Positions 1 through 11,773 of a stretch of 64,000 bases of DNA are shown in pieces (the first letter of the stretch is position 1; each line of letters begins with the position of its first letter). The DNA is from Nageia nagi (Eukaryota > Pinophyta): positions 62,062,001-62,126,000 of the forward strand of contig JBITNC010000001.1 of the NCBI GenBank assembly GCA_050084985.1, read 5' to 3'. The notes below the pieces were generated by a model, which did not search any database, was not told the DNA's origin, and worked only from the letters and a program-made list of their open reading frames with translations. A program made the position numbers and the translations under genes.

Positions 1-350
1 TATTTTATATTACTATTATTATATTTTCAACAATATTTTGAAGTTATTATTTTTAAGATTTTATTATGTTTTATAAATGCTTGTTGAAATTAATCAAAAT
101 GTTTTATTATATTCACATTAATGAATGGGTAGTTGCATACTTTTTAATATACCAATGATATATTTAAAATAATTATTTATAGTGCACTTGTTACTATAAA
201 AATTTATAAGAGTTGATAATTTAATGCTCAATCAATGGACCAAAAATGTTATATGAATGAAAACATATATGATAATAATCCTCACAACCATTGGAATGTG
301 CTTAAGTACTAGGTCATCTCTCCTACTTGACAAACATTGATAATATATAG
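1..350. other. AT-rich non-coding edge
   Basis: I see no gene, repeat boundary or RNA signature here. The stretch is AT-rich and reads as decayed intergenic DNA cut by the window edge. Confidence 0.5.
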
Positions 351-884
351 GCAAAGGCTATCTAGCCTCCAGAATTCCTTATACGCAAATTTCCCTTATG
401 ACACAACTAACATGGTGTAAATGTTGAGTATGTTAGTAAATGTTTTGTTTTAGGGTTAAATGAACTGCATTTATCAATTTATAGTAATCAAACTACATTT
501 ATTAGGGTTAAACAAACTATGTTTATCATTTAGGTTAATCGAGATATATTTAACAAAAATGCTAAAAATAATTGAAGTGTTGGAGCTAATAACTATCAAA
601 ATTGTCTTACAAGAATTTGAACTAGCATCTACAATAGAAACTCATACTATTTTGACCATCATACCATCATAACAACACAAAATACACCTACTAATGTTTC
701 TATTTAAAATGAAAAAAGGGTTAATGAAACTTCGTATAACCCCTAGAAAGAGGGTTATATGAAGTGGCATTAACCCTCGCATTAGAAAAAAATAATAGAC
801 CCACCAATGCTTGTTTTTGGCATCTAATGATGTCAGATGTGCCATGATACAAAGAAAAAACTATGAAGGCTAGATAGCCTATGC
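351..884. mobile_element. possible 534-bp MITE
   Basis: The ends are a 20-bp inverted repeat: gcaaaggctatctagcctcc at 351-370 and its reverse complement with two changes at 865-884. Weaker inverted similarity continues inward for about 40 bases. The core holds spaced 'agggttaa' words and a strong hairpin at 717-777. There is no transposase, so this would be a non-autonomous inverted-repeat element. The terminal 'ggctatctag' also occurs at the ends of the MITE at 6476-6766, suggesting kinship. No target duplication could be recognised. The repeat is itself nearly palindromic, so chance pairing is possible. Confidence 0.4.
717..777. repeat. long hairpin, 26-bp arms
   Basis: Arms at 717-742 and 752-777 pair over 26 positions with about three mismatches around a 9-base loop. 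Reading from 717 the arm begins agggttaatgaaacttcg. The fold would form on either strand. It lies inside the putative MITE and could be a remnant of a smaller fold-back element; a small-RNA precursor is possible but nothing else supports it. Confidence 0.65.
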
Positions 885-1343
885 TTAATAGATATGGATG
901 TATCTAACTAGGGATTGATCATCCCCAAGGTTTAAATATAAATTTGATGTTCGACCATACATGTCATAAGAAAAAAAAACCAATATTTTTTCAATTATAT
1001 TACTTTTTGAAATATCATTTAATTTTATTTTCACAAGTTAAATTTGATATTTTAATATTTTTTTCAAGAACTTAAATTTAATATTGAATTTGAATACTAA
1101 GCTTTTATTTTTTATATATTAAACTTCCATTTTTATATTAATTGTTTTGCATTATGATATTTTAAATGATATGTATTTTGTTATTATTAAAGTGATAAAT
1201 TAATAAAATATTTCTTGATCATTACTATCCATAGTATTGGAGTTAAGCAAACTCAACAACCACTTCATCCCTAAAGTTAACACTAGTGAAAGTTAATGAT
1301 TAGGTAGGAAAATAATAACTTCAAGCATAACACAAATGGTGTT
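885..1343. other. AT-rich non-coding stretch
   Basis: Only AT-rich sequence with short homopolymer runs is visible between the putative MITE and the tandem duplication at 1344. No gene or element end was recognised. Confidence 0.5.
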
Positions 1344-1831
1344 TTCTTTCTAGGAACAACCACCAACAAAGTTTAAGGCAAGAATACACATAATAACCAA
1401 AATGTTTTTAAAGGGACTAAGGGGAGAGAAGAATACAATTGAATAAAGACCAAAACTATATTTTTCATTTTATAGAGAAATATTTACCTGGAATAAAAGT
1501 AATAAATTTTCAAATTCAATGTATCCACCCTTTAATGCTTTCTCCTGGTTAAAACTATAGACCATAAATAATGAATTAAATAAATAATTCTTTCTGGGAA
1601 CAACCACCAACAAAGTTTAAGGCAAGAATAACACATAACAACCAAAATGTTTTTAAAGGGACTAAGGGGAGAGAAGAATACAATTGAATAAAGACCAAAA
1701 CTATATTTTTCATTTTAATAGAGAAATATTTACCTGGAATAAAAGTAATATAATTTTCAAATTCAATGTATCCCACCCTTTAATGCTTCTCCTGGTTAAA
1801 ACTATAGACCATAAATAATGAATTAAATAAA
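1344..1831. repeat. 244-bp tandem duplication across an LTR edge
   Basis: Two nearly identical units start at 1344 (ttctttctaggaacaacc) and 1588 (ttctttctgggaacaacc), 244 bases apart. Each contains about 210 bases of flank followed by the first ~35 bases of the gypsy LTR that begins at 1803 (tatagaccataaataatg). The first unit has only this LTR stub before the second begins. The duplication therefore arose after the retrotransposon inserted. Confidence 0.85.
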
Positions 1832-2553
1832 TAATTCATTAATATGATATATAATATAATTTGTTTGAAGTAATACAATTGATATATGATTTATAAATTA
1901 CGTAAAAACCTCATAAATGAATAGAGTTTTTTGAGTACATGCAAAGTAAGTGGTCACATGACTACCTTTTGATCATCAGTATGCTATAGGAAGTTGAATT
2001 ACCACTCCATTAGGGTATAGGAATACATGTTGTTGGCTATGTGAATTAAGTATATTCACATGCATTAATTGAAGTATGTGGAACAATATGAAGAGTGTTA
2101 CAAATCAAAATTCAAACATATAACATAACATGCATAACAAACATCATTAACAACTTAAAATATGCAGATCTATGAACAAAAATTGAAATATGTAAGACAA
2201 GACAAAGGATATAGCAAATCTAAGATAGGTGATGTTACAAAACACCTTTGTTGTTCGGGTGAAATGATGCTCTAATCCTTCCTTCTGAATCTCCATTGAT
2301 CTCACCTATGTTGATTGCATTTCCTTTTATATCTTTTATAATAATGTTTTGATCCTCTTTGATTCTTGGGATCATTGTATATGATATTATTTATGATGTC
2401 TTTCTTGATATTTGACACTTTTTCCATCATATAATGGTCCATTACATTTATTACATGACCTTGGGTACATTTTACCCCCTTTTATAATAAATATTACTTA
2501 ATGTAATAAATATGAATTATTAATTAATAATAAATCATATTTAGGCACCTACA
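1803..2553 (-). repeat. copy C 3' LTR
   Basis: About 750 bp, ending on the plus side in ttaggcacctaca. It aligns through its whole length with 4769-5526 (for example the shared gatcctctttgattcttggg block) and more distantly with the copy A LTRs. It is downstream relative to the minus-strand coding direction. Confidence 0.85.
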
Positions 2554-3203
2554 TTTTGCCTCTCTTTGGAGGTTTAGTGAAGAAATGAAATTACATATCC
2601 AAAGAAGAAGTATAGAAGAAATGTTTGAGAACTTTGAACTCTTTATTCAACATTATAATTTGATGATGATGAGGGTCCTTTATTGCCCCTTTTTGGCTTG
2701 GTTTCCATAGTAAAGTTCCTTTAGTGGTGCATCCAAGACAAAATCTAAAGAATTGTATCTTTTTTCCCTTATGATAGTTTTGCTATGGAAGGAACTCTTC
2801 TACAAAGTAGTCTTATGGTCCCATGTCCGATATTTAAAATAGAAGAGAGTCTTTTTCCCCATTACATTGTTCAACCATGAATCTAGACATTCCTTTATCT
2901 CTAATACTTAGGAATTTGATGCCCATACATCCATGCCTTGATATAGAAAAAGTTCATTTTATTTTAGTTTTTGGTTTGTGACATTCACATCATTGCTAGG
3001 TGAAAATAGTATTTTTTTATCATTGAAAACATGAATTTTGCATCATTTTCATTCCTTCTTTTGATGTAGCTACCTACAAAAAGTGTTAGATATACCTTGT
3101 ATGAAAATATTTTGGATACATAATGAGTTGTATCATCCATTAATGATGAGTCAATATCAGTAATCTACTTACAATTGCATCATCGGTTTATCTTTTAATT
3201 GAG

Positions 3204-4602
3204 TTAACTCTCACTAGTCATATTGATGGCCATTGATGACCTAGCATTTTTATGTTCATGATCCATAGATATTATACTATATTTTTTGTATTTTTTTTTT
3301 TTACTACTTACACATTGATAATAGCATGTAGATAGTAATGCACATTGCTGACAACTGGAATCCTCATCATATACATCCAAAAAGTCTTTATGCATTATTT
3401 TACCATCATTCTTAATGATTTTTACTATTAGATCTATAATTGAGTGCCCTTTTGCATCATCTTTCTAAAACAATAATGCCCCAAGGCATATAATATGGTT
3501 GATATGGAGAAATATACTTCTTTCCTAAAATCCATTAGAACTAAACTTTGACTATATCTCAAAAATCCATATATGAGAGATAATTTATTATGGCTAACTA
3601 TACTATCCACCATTATATCAATATTTGGAAATGAAAAATCAACTCTTATCCATCCAATAAGCTTATTAATATGAACCATCCATTATGAATAATGCATGAC
3701 AAAACAAGGATCTAAATAGGTATATCAATATAAGACCCTACAAAATTACTATGACTCTCAATAAACTTATTTGTGTATCTTATTTTTTGTGGTGTTTGAA
3801 GAGCCTTTTCAACTTTAACCAATTCATCATCCTTTTGTAATAGCATTAATGATTTATTTGACCTTGAAATATCATTTTCCTCATTTAAGTTAGGCAATGT
3901 AGAAGATGCCCCCATGTGCTCTAATATATCATCATTATTATAGCAATCAAATTGAATTGGAATAACTTCATTATACCATGAGTCATCATTAATGTCATCA
4001 TAAATGAGAAAGGATGACATATCATGATTTTATGTTTCTCAACCTTTTTCAATACTCTTGCAGCTATCAATCATGTATTCTTGCATAAAACGATATGATA
4101 AGATATTACCTGTTACTATTTCCTCAATTGAAGGAGTTGTATATGATGAGAGTGATGATGCAAAACAAGAACCATCATCTTCATTATTATTTTCACATCA
4201 TTGGTTGTGTTCATGTAATATTACATGTCATTGATTGCATGATTCCTCATCATATTCATCCAAAACTTTCTCAATTATACACATACCCATTCTTGTCTCT
4301 ATAATATTTGGATCTGACTCTTTTTGATCAATTTTGTATCTCCCTTATGCAATGAGATCCAAAATGACTTCCTTTAATGCTTTGTAAAAAAATTTAGCAT
4401 GACCTTTTCTTTGATGATAAGTGCAATAAGCATCAAAATTTTCCATTGAAACACCATCATTTGCTACTCTTATATATAATGGCTTCAATGAACCCTTCTT
4501 AATTGAATATCTCAAAATAAACTTTGACTGATGGCTACTAAACATCACAAACTTGGGGGTCTTTTGATCGAGTGGTGGAGAACAATTATGGATGTTATTC
4601 AA
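3204..4602 (-). pseudogene. gypsy gag-pol fragments of copy C
   Basis: Reading on the minus strand from 4602 down: a gag zinc-finger remnant (CTYHQRKGHAKFFYKAL, the plant Tat-type CAYHxxxGHxxxxC), then at 4020-3712 the acidic pre-RT linker (MSSFLIYDDINDDSWYNE, KFIESHSNF), then at 3679-3434 a join of RT (IRVDFSFPNIDIMVDSIVSH) to an RNase H piece, then at 3395 the DFLDVYDEDSSCQQCA segment that precedes the second RNase H in copy B. The pieces follow normal gypsy order but are joined by deletions and interrupted by stops. Nothing here can encode a functional protein. Confidence 0.8.
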
Positions 4603-4768
4603 ACTTTACAATACATCTATCTACTTCTATAGATCACTTATGAATTTGATAAACTAGACTAGGGTTTGCTCCATTCTTCACACTGCTAACAATGTTAATG
4701 CTTCACAAAAATCTCACGATATCTCACCAATAGGGCAAGATGAATTGAAATAGTTGGGTTCACCAAAA

Positions 4769-5526
4769 TGTAAACCATAAATAATGAATTAAATAAATAA
4801 TTCATTAATATGATATATAATATAATATTTTTGAATTAATACAAGCTATATATGATCTATGACTGATGTACAAACCTTATATATGAATAGATCTTTTTAA
4901 GTACAAGCAAAATGAGTTATCACACACCTATCTTTTGATCATCAATGAGCTATAAGAAGTTGAATTACCACCTCATTAGATTATAGAAAATACACATCAT
5001 TGGTTACATAAATTAAGTAGATTCATGTGCACAAATTAAAGTATGTGGAATAAGATAAATAGTACTATAGATCAAACTTCAAACATGATAACATACCATG
5101 CATAATGAATTCCATTAATAGCCTAAAATATGCATATCCATGATCAAAAATTGAAATGTGCGAGACAAGATAAAGGTTTTAACAAATCTAAGATAGGTGG
5201 TGTTACAAAACACCTTTGTTGGTTGAGTGAAATGATGTTATAATCCTTCCATTTGGTTCTCCATTGATCTCACCCATGTCGATTGCATTGCCTTTGATAT
5301 TCTTTTAAAAGTAATGTTTTGATCCTTTTTTATTTTTGGGATCATTACATATGATATTGTTTGTGGTGTCTTTCTTGATATTTGACACTCCTTACATAAT
5401 ATAATGGTCCATTACATTGATTACATTGCCTTGGGTACATTTTATTCCCTTTTACAATACATATTCATTGATGCAATAAATATGCATTATTATTAATTAA
5501 TAATAAATCATATTTAGGTTTCTACA
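4769..5526 (-). repeat. copy C 5' LTR
   Basis: This LTR begins tgtaaaccataaataatg and ends tatttaggtttctaca on the plus strand. It is the upstream LTR for the minus-strand element. The primer-binding-site candidate abuts it at 4750-4768. It differs from the partner LTR at many positions, so the insertion is old. Confidence 0.85.
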
Positions 5527-6445
5527 AATATATAAAATCACATAATAAAAACTACAATCTAACTTCAATTATATAATAAAAAGTAACAACAAATTACATA
5601 AGAACAAATACTTGAAGTATTCTTTTTATTAGTCAAAATAAAAATTATGTATTTATAATCTACCAATTTGGAAACATATACAATATAAAAATTTAGAAAT
5701 AGTTTTTACAATATAGTTATCAATTTTATATTTTTTAAATATATAAATAGATTTATACATTCAAATTTTAAACTTGTACATCAAAATATTAGGAAATATT
5801 CACATATACCTATCTAAAATAACATGATTAAGTTATAAGTGGTATTATTTTATAGTTAAATTACAAAAATACATTCATATGATCATCAATTTTAAATATT
5901 GATAGCCCCCTCCTCCAACCTGAGAATTTCTCATTGATCATTTTTTTGTAGGTATAATTGCAAAGTTTTTCTACATAAACATATTCATGAAAAAAAAAAT
6001 CAACAAACATATTCTTGATGCAAATATGCATAAACATATTCTTGACACAATTACATAAAAAAAAAAAACTAAATTGAATCTCAAAATACATGAATTCTCA
6101 AAGCATTTTTCAAAATGTTATTCCAAAGATTCAAAACCAGGTTGATAGGTTGGAATTTGGGTTCACACTCCAATAGCCTAACCATACCCTAGCATTTTGT
6201 TCACTAACATGTCTTCCAAATCTATAATTTAAATTTTACTTGACATACTCATGAAGCCATTATAAAATATTAACTTCATGAATATGATTGAAGTGTTGAA
6301 AAAATGGATCTATTAGGAAAAATATTTCAAGTTGTGAAAAGCTATCAAACCTATCAAGTTTTCAAGGGCCAATGAGTCTCCTAGTTAGAAAAAAATGATT
6401 TTTTTTTAATTTTAAATAATAGAAAATATTATTGTTATTTATATC
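5527..6445. other. AT-rich non-coding stretch
   Basis: No element ends or coding similarity were recognised. There are A/T runs and a short repeated 'acatattcttgatgcaa' theme near 6000-6050. Open frames here are low-complexity Phe/Ile/Lys strings and are not believable genes. Confidence 0.5.
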
Positions 6446-6475
6446 TATAATGAAATTCTTATAATGCCATTTTAA

Positions 6476-6766
6476 GGGTGACGGTTATCTGGGGCCCAAA
6501 GTAGTATCATTTTTCTAGCAAAACCCATTGATATATCATCGTCAAAATGAAATGTATAATAATATTAAAAGATGGAATGCATTTTTGATGAATGGATTGA
6601 TGGTATAATGGTTAAGACATTGGACTTTGAATCCAATGATATGAGTTTGACTTTAAATGGACAAGTTTTACCAAAATATTTTTGACATTTAGAATATTTT
6701 GAGATAAAATGTTGATGGGTTTAGTTAGCAAAAGAATTCTACTTTGATCCCTAGATAGCCTTATCC
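6476..6766. mobile_element. 291-bp inverted-repeat MITE
   Basis: The ends are imperfect inverted repeats of at least 50 bases and perhaps 75: gggtgacggttatctggggc at the left, and ggataaggctatctagggat as the reverse complement of the right end. Both continue with caaagtag and, further in, a shared 'aacccat'. The element interrupts the sequence ..gccatttt|tgttaagtg.., intact as ggcatttgttaagtg near 6885 and in the second dispersed copy, which gives an empty-site comparison. A short TTT target repeat is possible but unclear. The centre carries a tRNA-Gln-like sequence. Confidence 0.7.
6595..6667 (+). pseudogene. tRNA-Gln(UUG)-like sequence
   Basis: The sequence ggttaagacattggacttt, continuing gaatcca, matches the D-arm and anticodon arm of nuclear plant tRNA-Gln. 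The anticodon stem TTGGA/TCCAA is perfect around the loop CTTTGAA, with anticodon TTG. Upstream, tggtataatgg resembles the 5' D-arm (box A), and gagtttgacttt is a worn T-arm (box B). The acceptor stem does not pair, so this is a pseudogene or tRNA-derived core, not a working tRNA. Confidence 0.6.
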
Positions 6767-7770
6767 TTTGTTAAGTGTATTTTTCATGGATTATTTATTT
6801 GAACATTCAATATTTATACATTTTCAATGTCAATGGTTAGATGAATAGATATTAATATCGATAATGAAATTCTTGTAATGGCATTTGTTAAGTGCATTTT
6901 TCATGGATTATTTATTCATAAATTCAATCTTTAAACATTTTAAATGTTAAAGGTTAGATGCAATCCATATTAATTTGGTGGATAAGTGTTTTCTTTAATA
7001 CATATAATTCATGTAATTTTCAAATCATATTAATAGAAGAATAATATAATCCCATATAAGATATCAATGTTATATCCATATTTTAATCATTAGAGAGTTG
7101 TTCACAATTTTTAAATGATAGAGAAAAAGGTATTTAAAAAAATATAATATAAAAATATAATATAGGAATATTAAATTAAGAGCTGAATTTATGAGGTTTG
7201 ACTTTTTGGTGAAGATGTTCAATTTAGATGTGGAGATTCAAGTTCAAGTTTTAGGAGCTCATAATTCTGATAAGGTGTCAAGTTAATACTTTTGATTACA
7301 TTAAAATGATTTACCTTAATATAACTAGAGGTTAGAAGAGCATCAAGGATTCACCAAGGATTAGGATTTGAGATGGAGATGTGTCTTAAATTAGTTGTAA
7401 TGAGTTACCAATTCTTCTATTAATAATAATAAAATAAAACTAAGAATTTGACTTCTTAAATGTACTATAATAGTGTTTATTTTCATCATGTGTACTAAGA
7501 AAATCTTAATTAAAGAAGATTTAGTAATTAAGATGTCAGATTAATATATTCAAATAAATTAATTTTATATTTGAATTTTAAAACAACCACATAAGGAATA
7601 CTATATAAGTTCACAACTATTATAGTATTCTTCACAATGTGAAATCTTGGGTTGGAGATTTCTACCAAGGTACTTTTAGTGAATGTGGAAGATTTATTTG
7701 TAAGATATAATCTTTGATTTACTATTCAATGCATGGAACTGATATGGTTAATCTTAATAAGAATATTAAA

Positions 7771-8520
7771 AATAAATTTAGAACTAGTAAATAAAATAGC
7801 ATAAACATTCTTTGAAGTATCTACATCATACACTCCTTGAGATATATGGCATAAAGTGGTTGCAACATATATATCAAGAGTTGCAATTGCATAACTAAAA
7901 AAAAAAATGGGATCAAATTTACTAAATGAAGCTTATGCATCATTATAGAGGATGATATGTGATACATTAAAAAATACTAGGCATGATGGTACATCATTTA
8001 ACCTATCTCCATGATTATTAGAATATTTTATATTTCTTACATAAGTATGCATTTATCTCTATATACATACATATATAGGGAGAGATATACCTATGATAAA
8101 CACTCAAACATGTGTGATGTAGATTGTTATAAGAGACCAAAATAGATCTCCCAAATTGTTTCACAAACATAAAAGTATATCAATGGAAGAATAAAATTCA
8201 CAAAAAGAATTCTTTATTCTTTTGAATCTACACTAACTACTTAAAAGGATTACAATTAGCTTTAATAAAGCATATCTTTCTTTCTTTTTAATTTTAAGAA
8301 AACCTAAAATATAGCTAATATGAGGCCCAAAATGGAACCATGCATCCATTATTTAATACATGCAATTATTCTAAAATTCTTGGTTTTGTTTTGATTCAAG
8401 TGCTAGTGTTGGATTTTAGGAGTAGACATGGGTCATCCAAGCTCTCTAAAGTTATTCCATATGTAAATATCCAAGATTCTATATATACCTTGTACTAACT
8501 CCTACATACTAATGTCATTG
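7771..8520. other. AT-rich non-coding stretch
   Basis: Nothing recognisable beyond AT-rich sequence and short tata-type runs near 8040-8090. The D gypsy element may have extended here, but its RT-side sequence could not be traced. Confidence 0.45.
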
Positions 8521-8559
8521 ATAAGAGTTAGTACTTCTTCCTCACTTTTCAATCAAATC

Positions 8560-8965
8560 ATGTAGGATCCAAAATGGTTAAGCTTCTTGACATACATATG
8601 TATGGTTGTCTTCTGCATGAATAGTAACTTATTTTCCTTCATGTATAAATTTAATTTTATGATGCAATGTGGAAGAAACAACCCTAAGATTATGGATTCG
8701 AGGTATACCAAGCAATACGTTATATGGTAATTTTACTTTAAAAATATAAACTTTTTTATGAATAGATTTACCTCCTACTTAAATAGGCATAGTAACATAA
8801 CCAATGCATTCCTTTTCAGTATTATCAAATCTTTGTGTGCTAATTGTATTTCTCTTAATTTTCACATAAGTTGAAGAAAAATACCTTTGCAATAATTCAA
8901 CTGAATAAACATTCACATTGGAACTAGTATCAATTAATGCTTTTTTAATAGGTATGTCATGAATA
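8560..8965 (-). pseudogene. retropepsin (gypsy PR) fragment
   Basis: The minus-strand frame reads KKALIDTSSNVNVYSVELL, then RFDNTEKECIGYVTMPI, a stop, then VKLPYNVLLGIPRIHNL and VVSSTLHHKIKF. ALIDTSSNVN is the aspartic protease active-site region (family form ALID[TS]G[SA]S, with the glycine replaced). YNVLLGIPRIHNL is the conserved YNxLLGRPWLH block after it. At least three stops interrupt it. Confidence 0.7.
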
Positions 8966-9239
8966 TTGATATTAATTTATATTCCTAGATTCTTTTCAAT
9001 AACATATTCACATGAAAGAAAAGTATATTACACACTAAATTTGTATCAAGATTAGCTACCAATTTTGTAAATTTAGCAACATGAATATCTTCATCAATTT
9101 CAATCTCTTTAAATGCATAAAATAAATAATCTCTATGATCAACCACTTATTTAAAATGCTCAAAAATACTTATCTTGGTGTTAGCTAAAGGTAACCTAGT
9201 ATTTTTTTTTAAATTTTTCTTTAATTGAATATTTTGTTA

Positions 9240-10079
9240 TTATTTTGGTTGAGGTTCTTCTACGGCATGAACCTCTTTATATTCCTTTTTCTAATATCTT
9301 CCTCTCTTTTTCTCTTTAGGAGGATTTCCATAATTCAAGTCATCCATATCAACTAAGAACTTCTCATTATGAGTAATCCTATGCATAATTTTTGTAAATA
9401 TAAGTGTCATGTAATCCAAAGAAATGAACTTAAATTTAAGATGGATGTTGTGAACAAACATAGATGTGACATGAGATTCAAATAATGGTTTAGGTATCAT
9501 GATCCATATCTTTTGAAATCTTTATGCAAATTTGTCAAATCTTTCATTTAGTCCTTGAACACCATAAAGTAAATCTAAAACTATCATTTTTTTAGGAGCA
9601 TAATATTTGAAATGCATGTAGAATTTTGAAACAAGTTATGCATGACATTTGATGGATTTAATGATTGAAGAGAAGTACCAATTGAGTGCATCACCTTTGA
9701 ATATAGTAGGGAAATATTTTGCCATAAAATTTTCACTCATTCCAAATTTCAATTTGAACATCATCTCAAAATCCTTGATGTGAGCCATAGGATTTCCCTC
9801 ACTATTATATGTATCAAAAATAGGTTCCACTTAAAGATCCAATGCCCTTGTGTTGCAAATTTTATCACATAATGGATTTGAATCCCTAGACATGGGTGAA
9901 GCAGCTCTAATGGACCAATTATTGCCCCCAATATTAAAGGTTTCACTTCTTTTTTCATTTTGATAAAGTATTTTCTTTATATTAGCTTTAGTGGTATCAT
10001 CAAAGTTGTTGACCATGGGAAGAAACTCAGCTAGTTTCATTTCTAAATCACTTTGAAATGCAAGATTAGTCTTAACCAA
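9240..10079 (-). pseudogene. gypsy gag fragment
   Basis: The minus strand encodes an N-terminal segment (MVKTNLAFQSDLEMKLAEF), then the capsid-like region (PMAHIKDFEMMFKLKFGMSE, FKGDALNWYFSS, RFDKFAxRFQKIW) typical of gypsy retrotransposon gag. It then runs into a basic C-terminal part (NPPKEKKRGRY). The frame shifts twice and stops occur between segments. It is the upstream neighbour of the protease fragment, as expected for gag-pro. Confidence 0.7.
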
Positions 10080-10152
10080 AAACCCTAGGGTTTTTTATGT
10101 AACTAGTAAAGGATAAAGTAATGTATCAACATGAAGTTAGGTTCACCAATTG

Positions 10153-10868
10153 TTATAACTCGAATAATAATAATAATTAGGGTTATTTATAGTATATTTA
10201 ATTTAATAAATTAACCATAAAATAATAGTAGATGATGATATGAATCATGATAATGATATAATTGACCTTGACTTATAAAATTAGATTTACAAAAGATACA
10301 AATTTGTACTTTACCTATCATGATGAATGAAGGTGACATTCAATTAAAAAAAGATGAATGATGAGCTTCTCCAAATAATGGAGCCATAAAATCATCCTCA
10401 ACCTAGCATTAGTATCATGATCCCAATGGTGTTTCCCATTTACCGTACCATATTACCTCTTCCTTTCTCTCAGCATCATCATCATTCCTTCAAAGCTCAA
10501 AATATCACACACAAATGAGTAGAAAAGATCATAGGATTGAAGAGCTCAATGTATAAAAAATCTATATATAATAGGTGGTGTTAAGAAATAATGGTCAAGA
10601 ATGACACAAATATATTTCTATCTATCAAGTATTTAGGATCATTTCATAATTACTTATGCACAACCCCTCCATGTTTATAGGTAACAGGTCTAGTGCTAAG
10701 GCTCCTCCTTTGGCTTATTGTGATGTCGATCTACCTTATTATCATAAAATATAAAGGTAGATGAGAGTGCACGGTGATAAGAGAATTTTTTTAAATAAAT
10801 AAATAAATAATTTCAAATACCTAAAATGGTATTTTAATTAAATTAAAATTCCTTTTTAGGTGTTAACA
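10153..10868 (-). repeat. gypsy D LTR
   Basis: The stretch starts tgttataactcgaat and ends ttaggtgttaaca on the plus strand, giving short inverted TGTTA/TAACA ends of about 716 bp. The internal side at 10130-10152 reads as a primer site next to an LTR. No second copy is in the window, so the LTR call rests on ends and context. Confidence 0.6.
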
Positions 10869-11768
10869 TTTAACAAGCCTAGTCTAGCATACAATTGTAA
10901 AATATAGAACAATAGATGTTCGAGTGATAACAAAATATCAATCTCAATATGCAATGTCAAGAGACACGTAAATCATAGGTGCTACCAACTATCAATATTT
11001 AATCCTTTTTAGCTTTCCTATGTAACATGCTCACTTTTATATTTGCAAGGGAAACACCATAATGCATGCCTACAAGCTAACATGATGATAGTATACCTTG
11101 CACAATAATAGACAATACTACATAATAAAGTGCTTAAGCCTCCCAATATAAGAAAAATATCATTATGATAACATATAAGTAATATGATTGTTAATTAAGG
11201 ACACCCAAGGGGGTCTAAATTAAGTGTCAATACTTCCCCCCCTTTTCAATTTTTAATTCAAAGTGAAATAAAATTATTCTTTTAAAGGATCAAAAGAAAG
11301 AGAAATAAAAATAGTCCCATAATGTTAATAAATTATTTGAAATAATAATTTATTTATGATGTATATTACCCCTATTTACATTTATTGTAGTAGGAGTGAC
11401 TATGGCTATCCAATATGATCAAATACAAAGAACCTATGATGAGAGAACTAAACAAACATCTCCATAGAGCATATATCGGTTCATCTTAAGTAGATACATT
11501 GTTTGAAAGAGAAAAGGTGATCTTAATATAATATGCCATTATCATATTATCATGAAAATACTCAATTTCCTAATCATAGAAAAATATCATTATAAAAGGA
11601 TATAATGCCTCATTCATAGACTTATTTTGCCATTCACACTCATTAGTTAAAGATCATAAACATAATCATGAAAACATCATGTACTTCATTCATAGATTCA
11701 TCATCATGGAAGAAAATATTGCCCCATTCATGGATGAATATCTTCATGATAGTACAAGATGCTCCATT
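10869..11768. other. non-coding gap between gypsy D and A
   Basis: AT-rich sequence without gene signals. A pyrimidine run (cccccccttttc) lies at about 11235, and a loosely repeated 'ccattcatggatga' theme at 11600-11770. It is the pre-insertion locus for copy A. Confidence 0.5.
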
Positions 11769-11773
11769 CATAT

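Larger units (their letters stand above)
1803..5526 (-). mobile_element. internally deleted Ty3/gypsy copy C
   Basis: Two related LTRs lie at 1803-2553 and 4769-5526, with only 2.2 kb between them instead of the ~7 kb in copy A. The LTRs end in variants of TGTAG...CTACA. On the minus strand the interior starts with ttttggtgaacccaac at 4768 downward, a primer-site candidate. It then carries gag, pre-RT, RT/RNase H and pre-RNase-H fragments and ends in a purine-rich tract near 2554-2575. Large parts of gag, protease, RT and all of integrase are missing. The flanks (aaaac, aatat) do not form a target duplication. It belongs to the same family as copies A and B. Confidence 0.85.
6446..7770. repeat. 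dispersed repeat, copy 1
   Basis: This block matches 37950-39490 almost throughout, including gataatgaaattcttgta, ttcatggattatttattc, gaatttgacttcttaaatg and gtgaaatcttgggttggag. A ~115-bp unit (gataatgaaattctt...ggttagatg) is present twice, and the MITE at 6476-6766 sits inside the first unit. The TATA-like tatataagttcacaac followed by a leader-like stretch near 7605-7650 suggests an LTR origin, but LTR ends and partners were not found. Confidence 0.7.
8540..10868 (-). mobile_element. Ty3/gypsy remnant D (gag, protease, LTR)
   Basis: Reading on the minus strand, an LTR at 10868-10153 is followed by primer-site-like attggtgaacctaac, a gag region to about 9240 and a retropepsin region to about 8540, where recognisable coding stops. 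RT, RNase H, integrase and the other LTR are absent. The LTR differs from the A/B/C family (TGTTA...TAACA ends), so this is a separate family. Frames are shifted and broken by stops. Confidence 0.7.

Noticed and set aside
1576-1776. 66-codon minus-strand frame
   Set aside because: It falls entirely within the tandem-duplicated non-coding flank of copy C; the sister unit at 1344 does not keep the frame.
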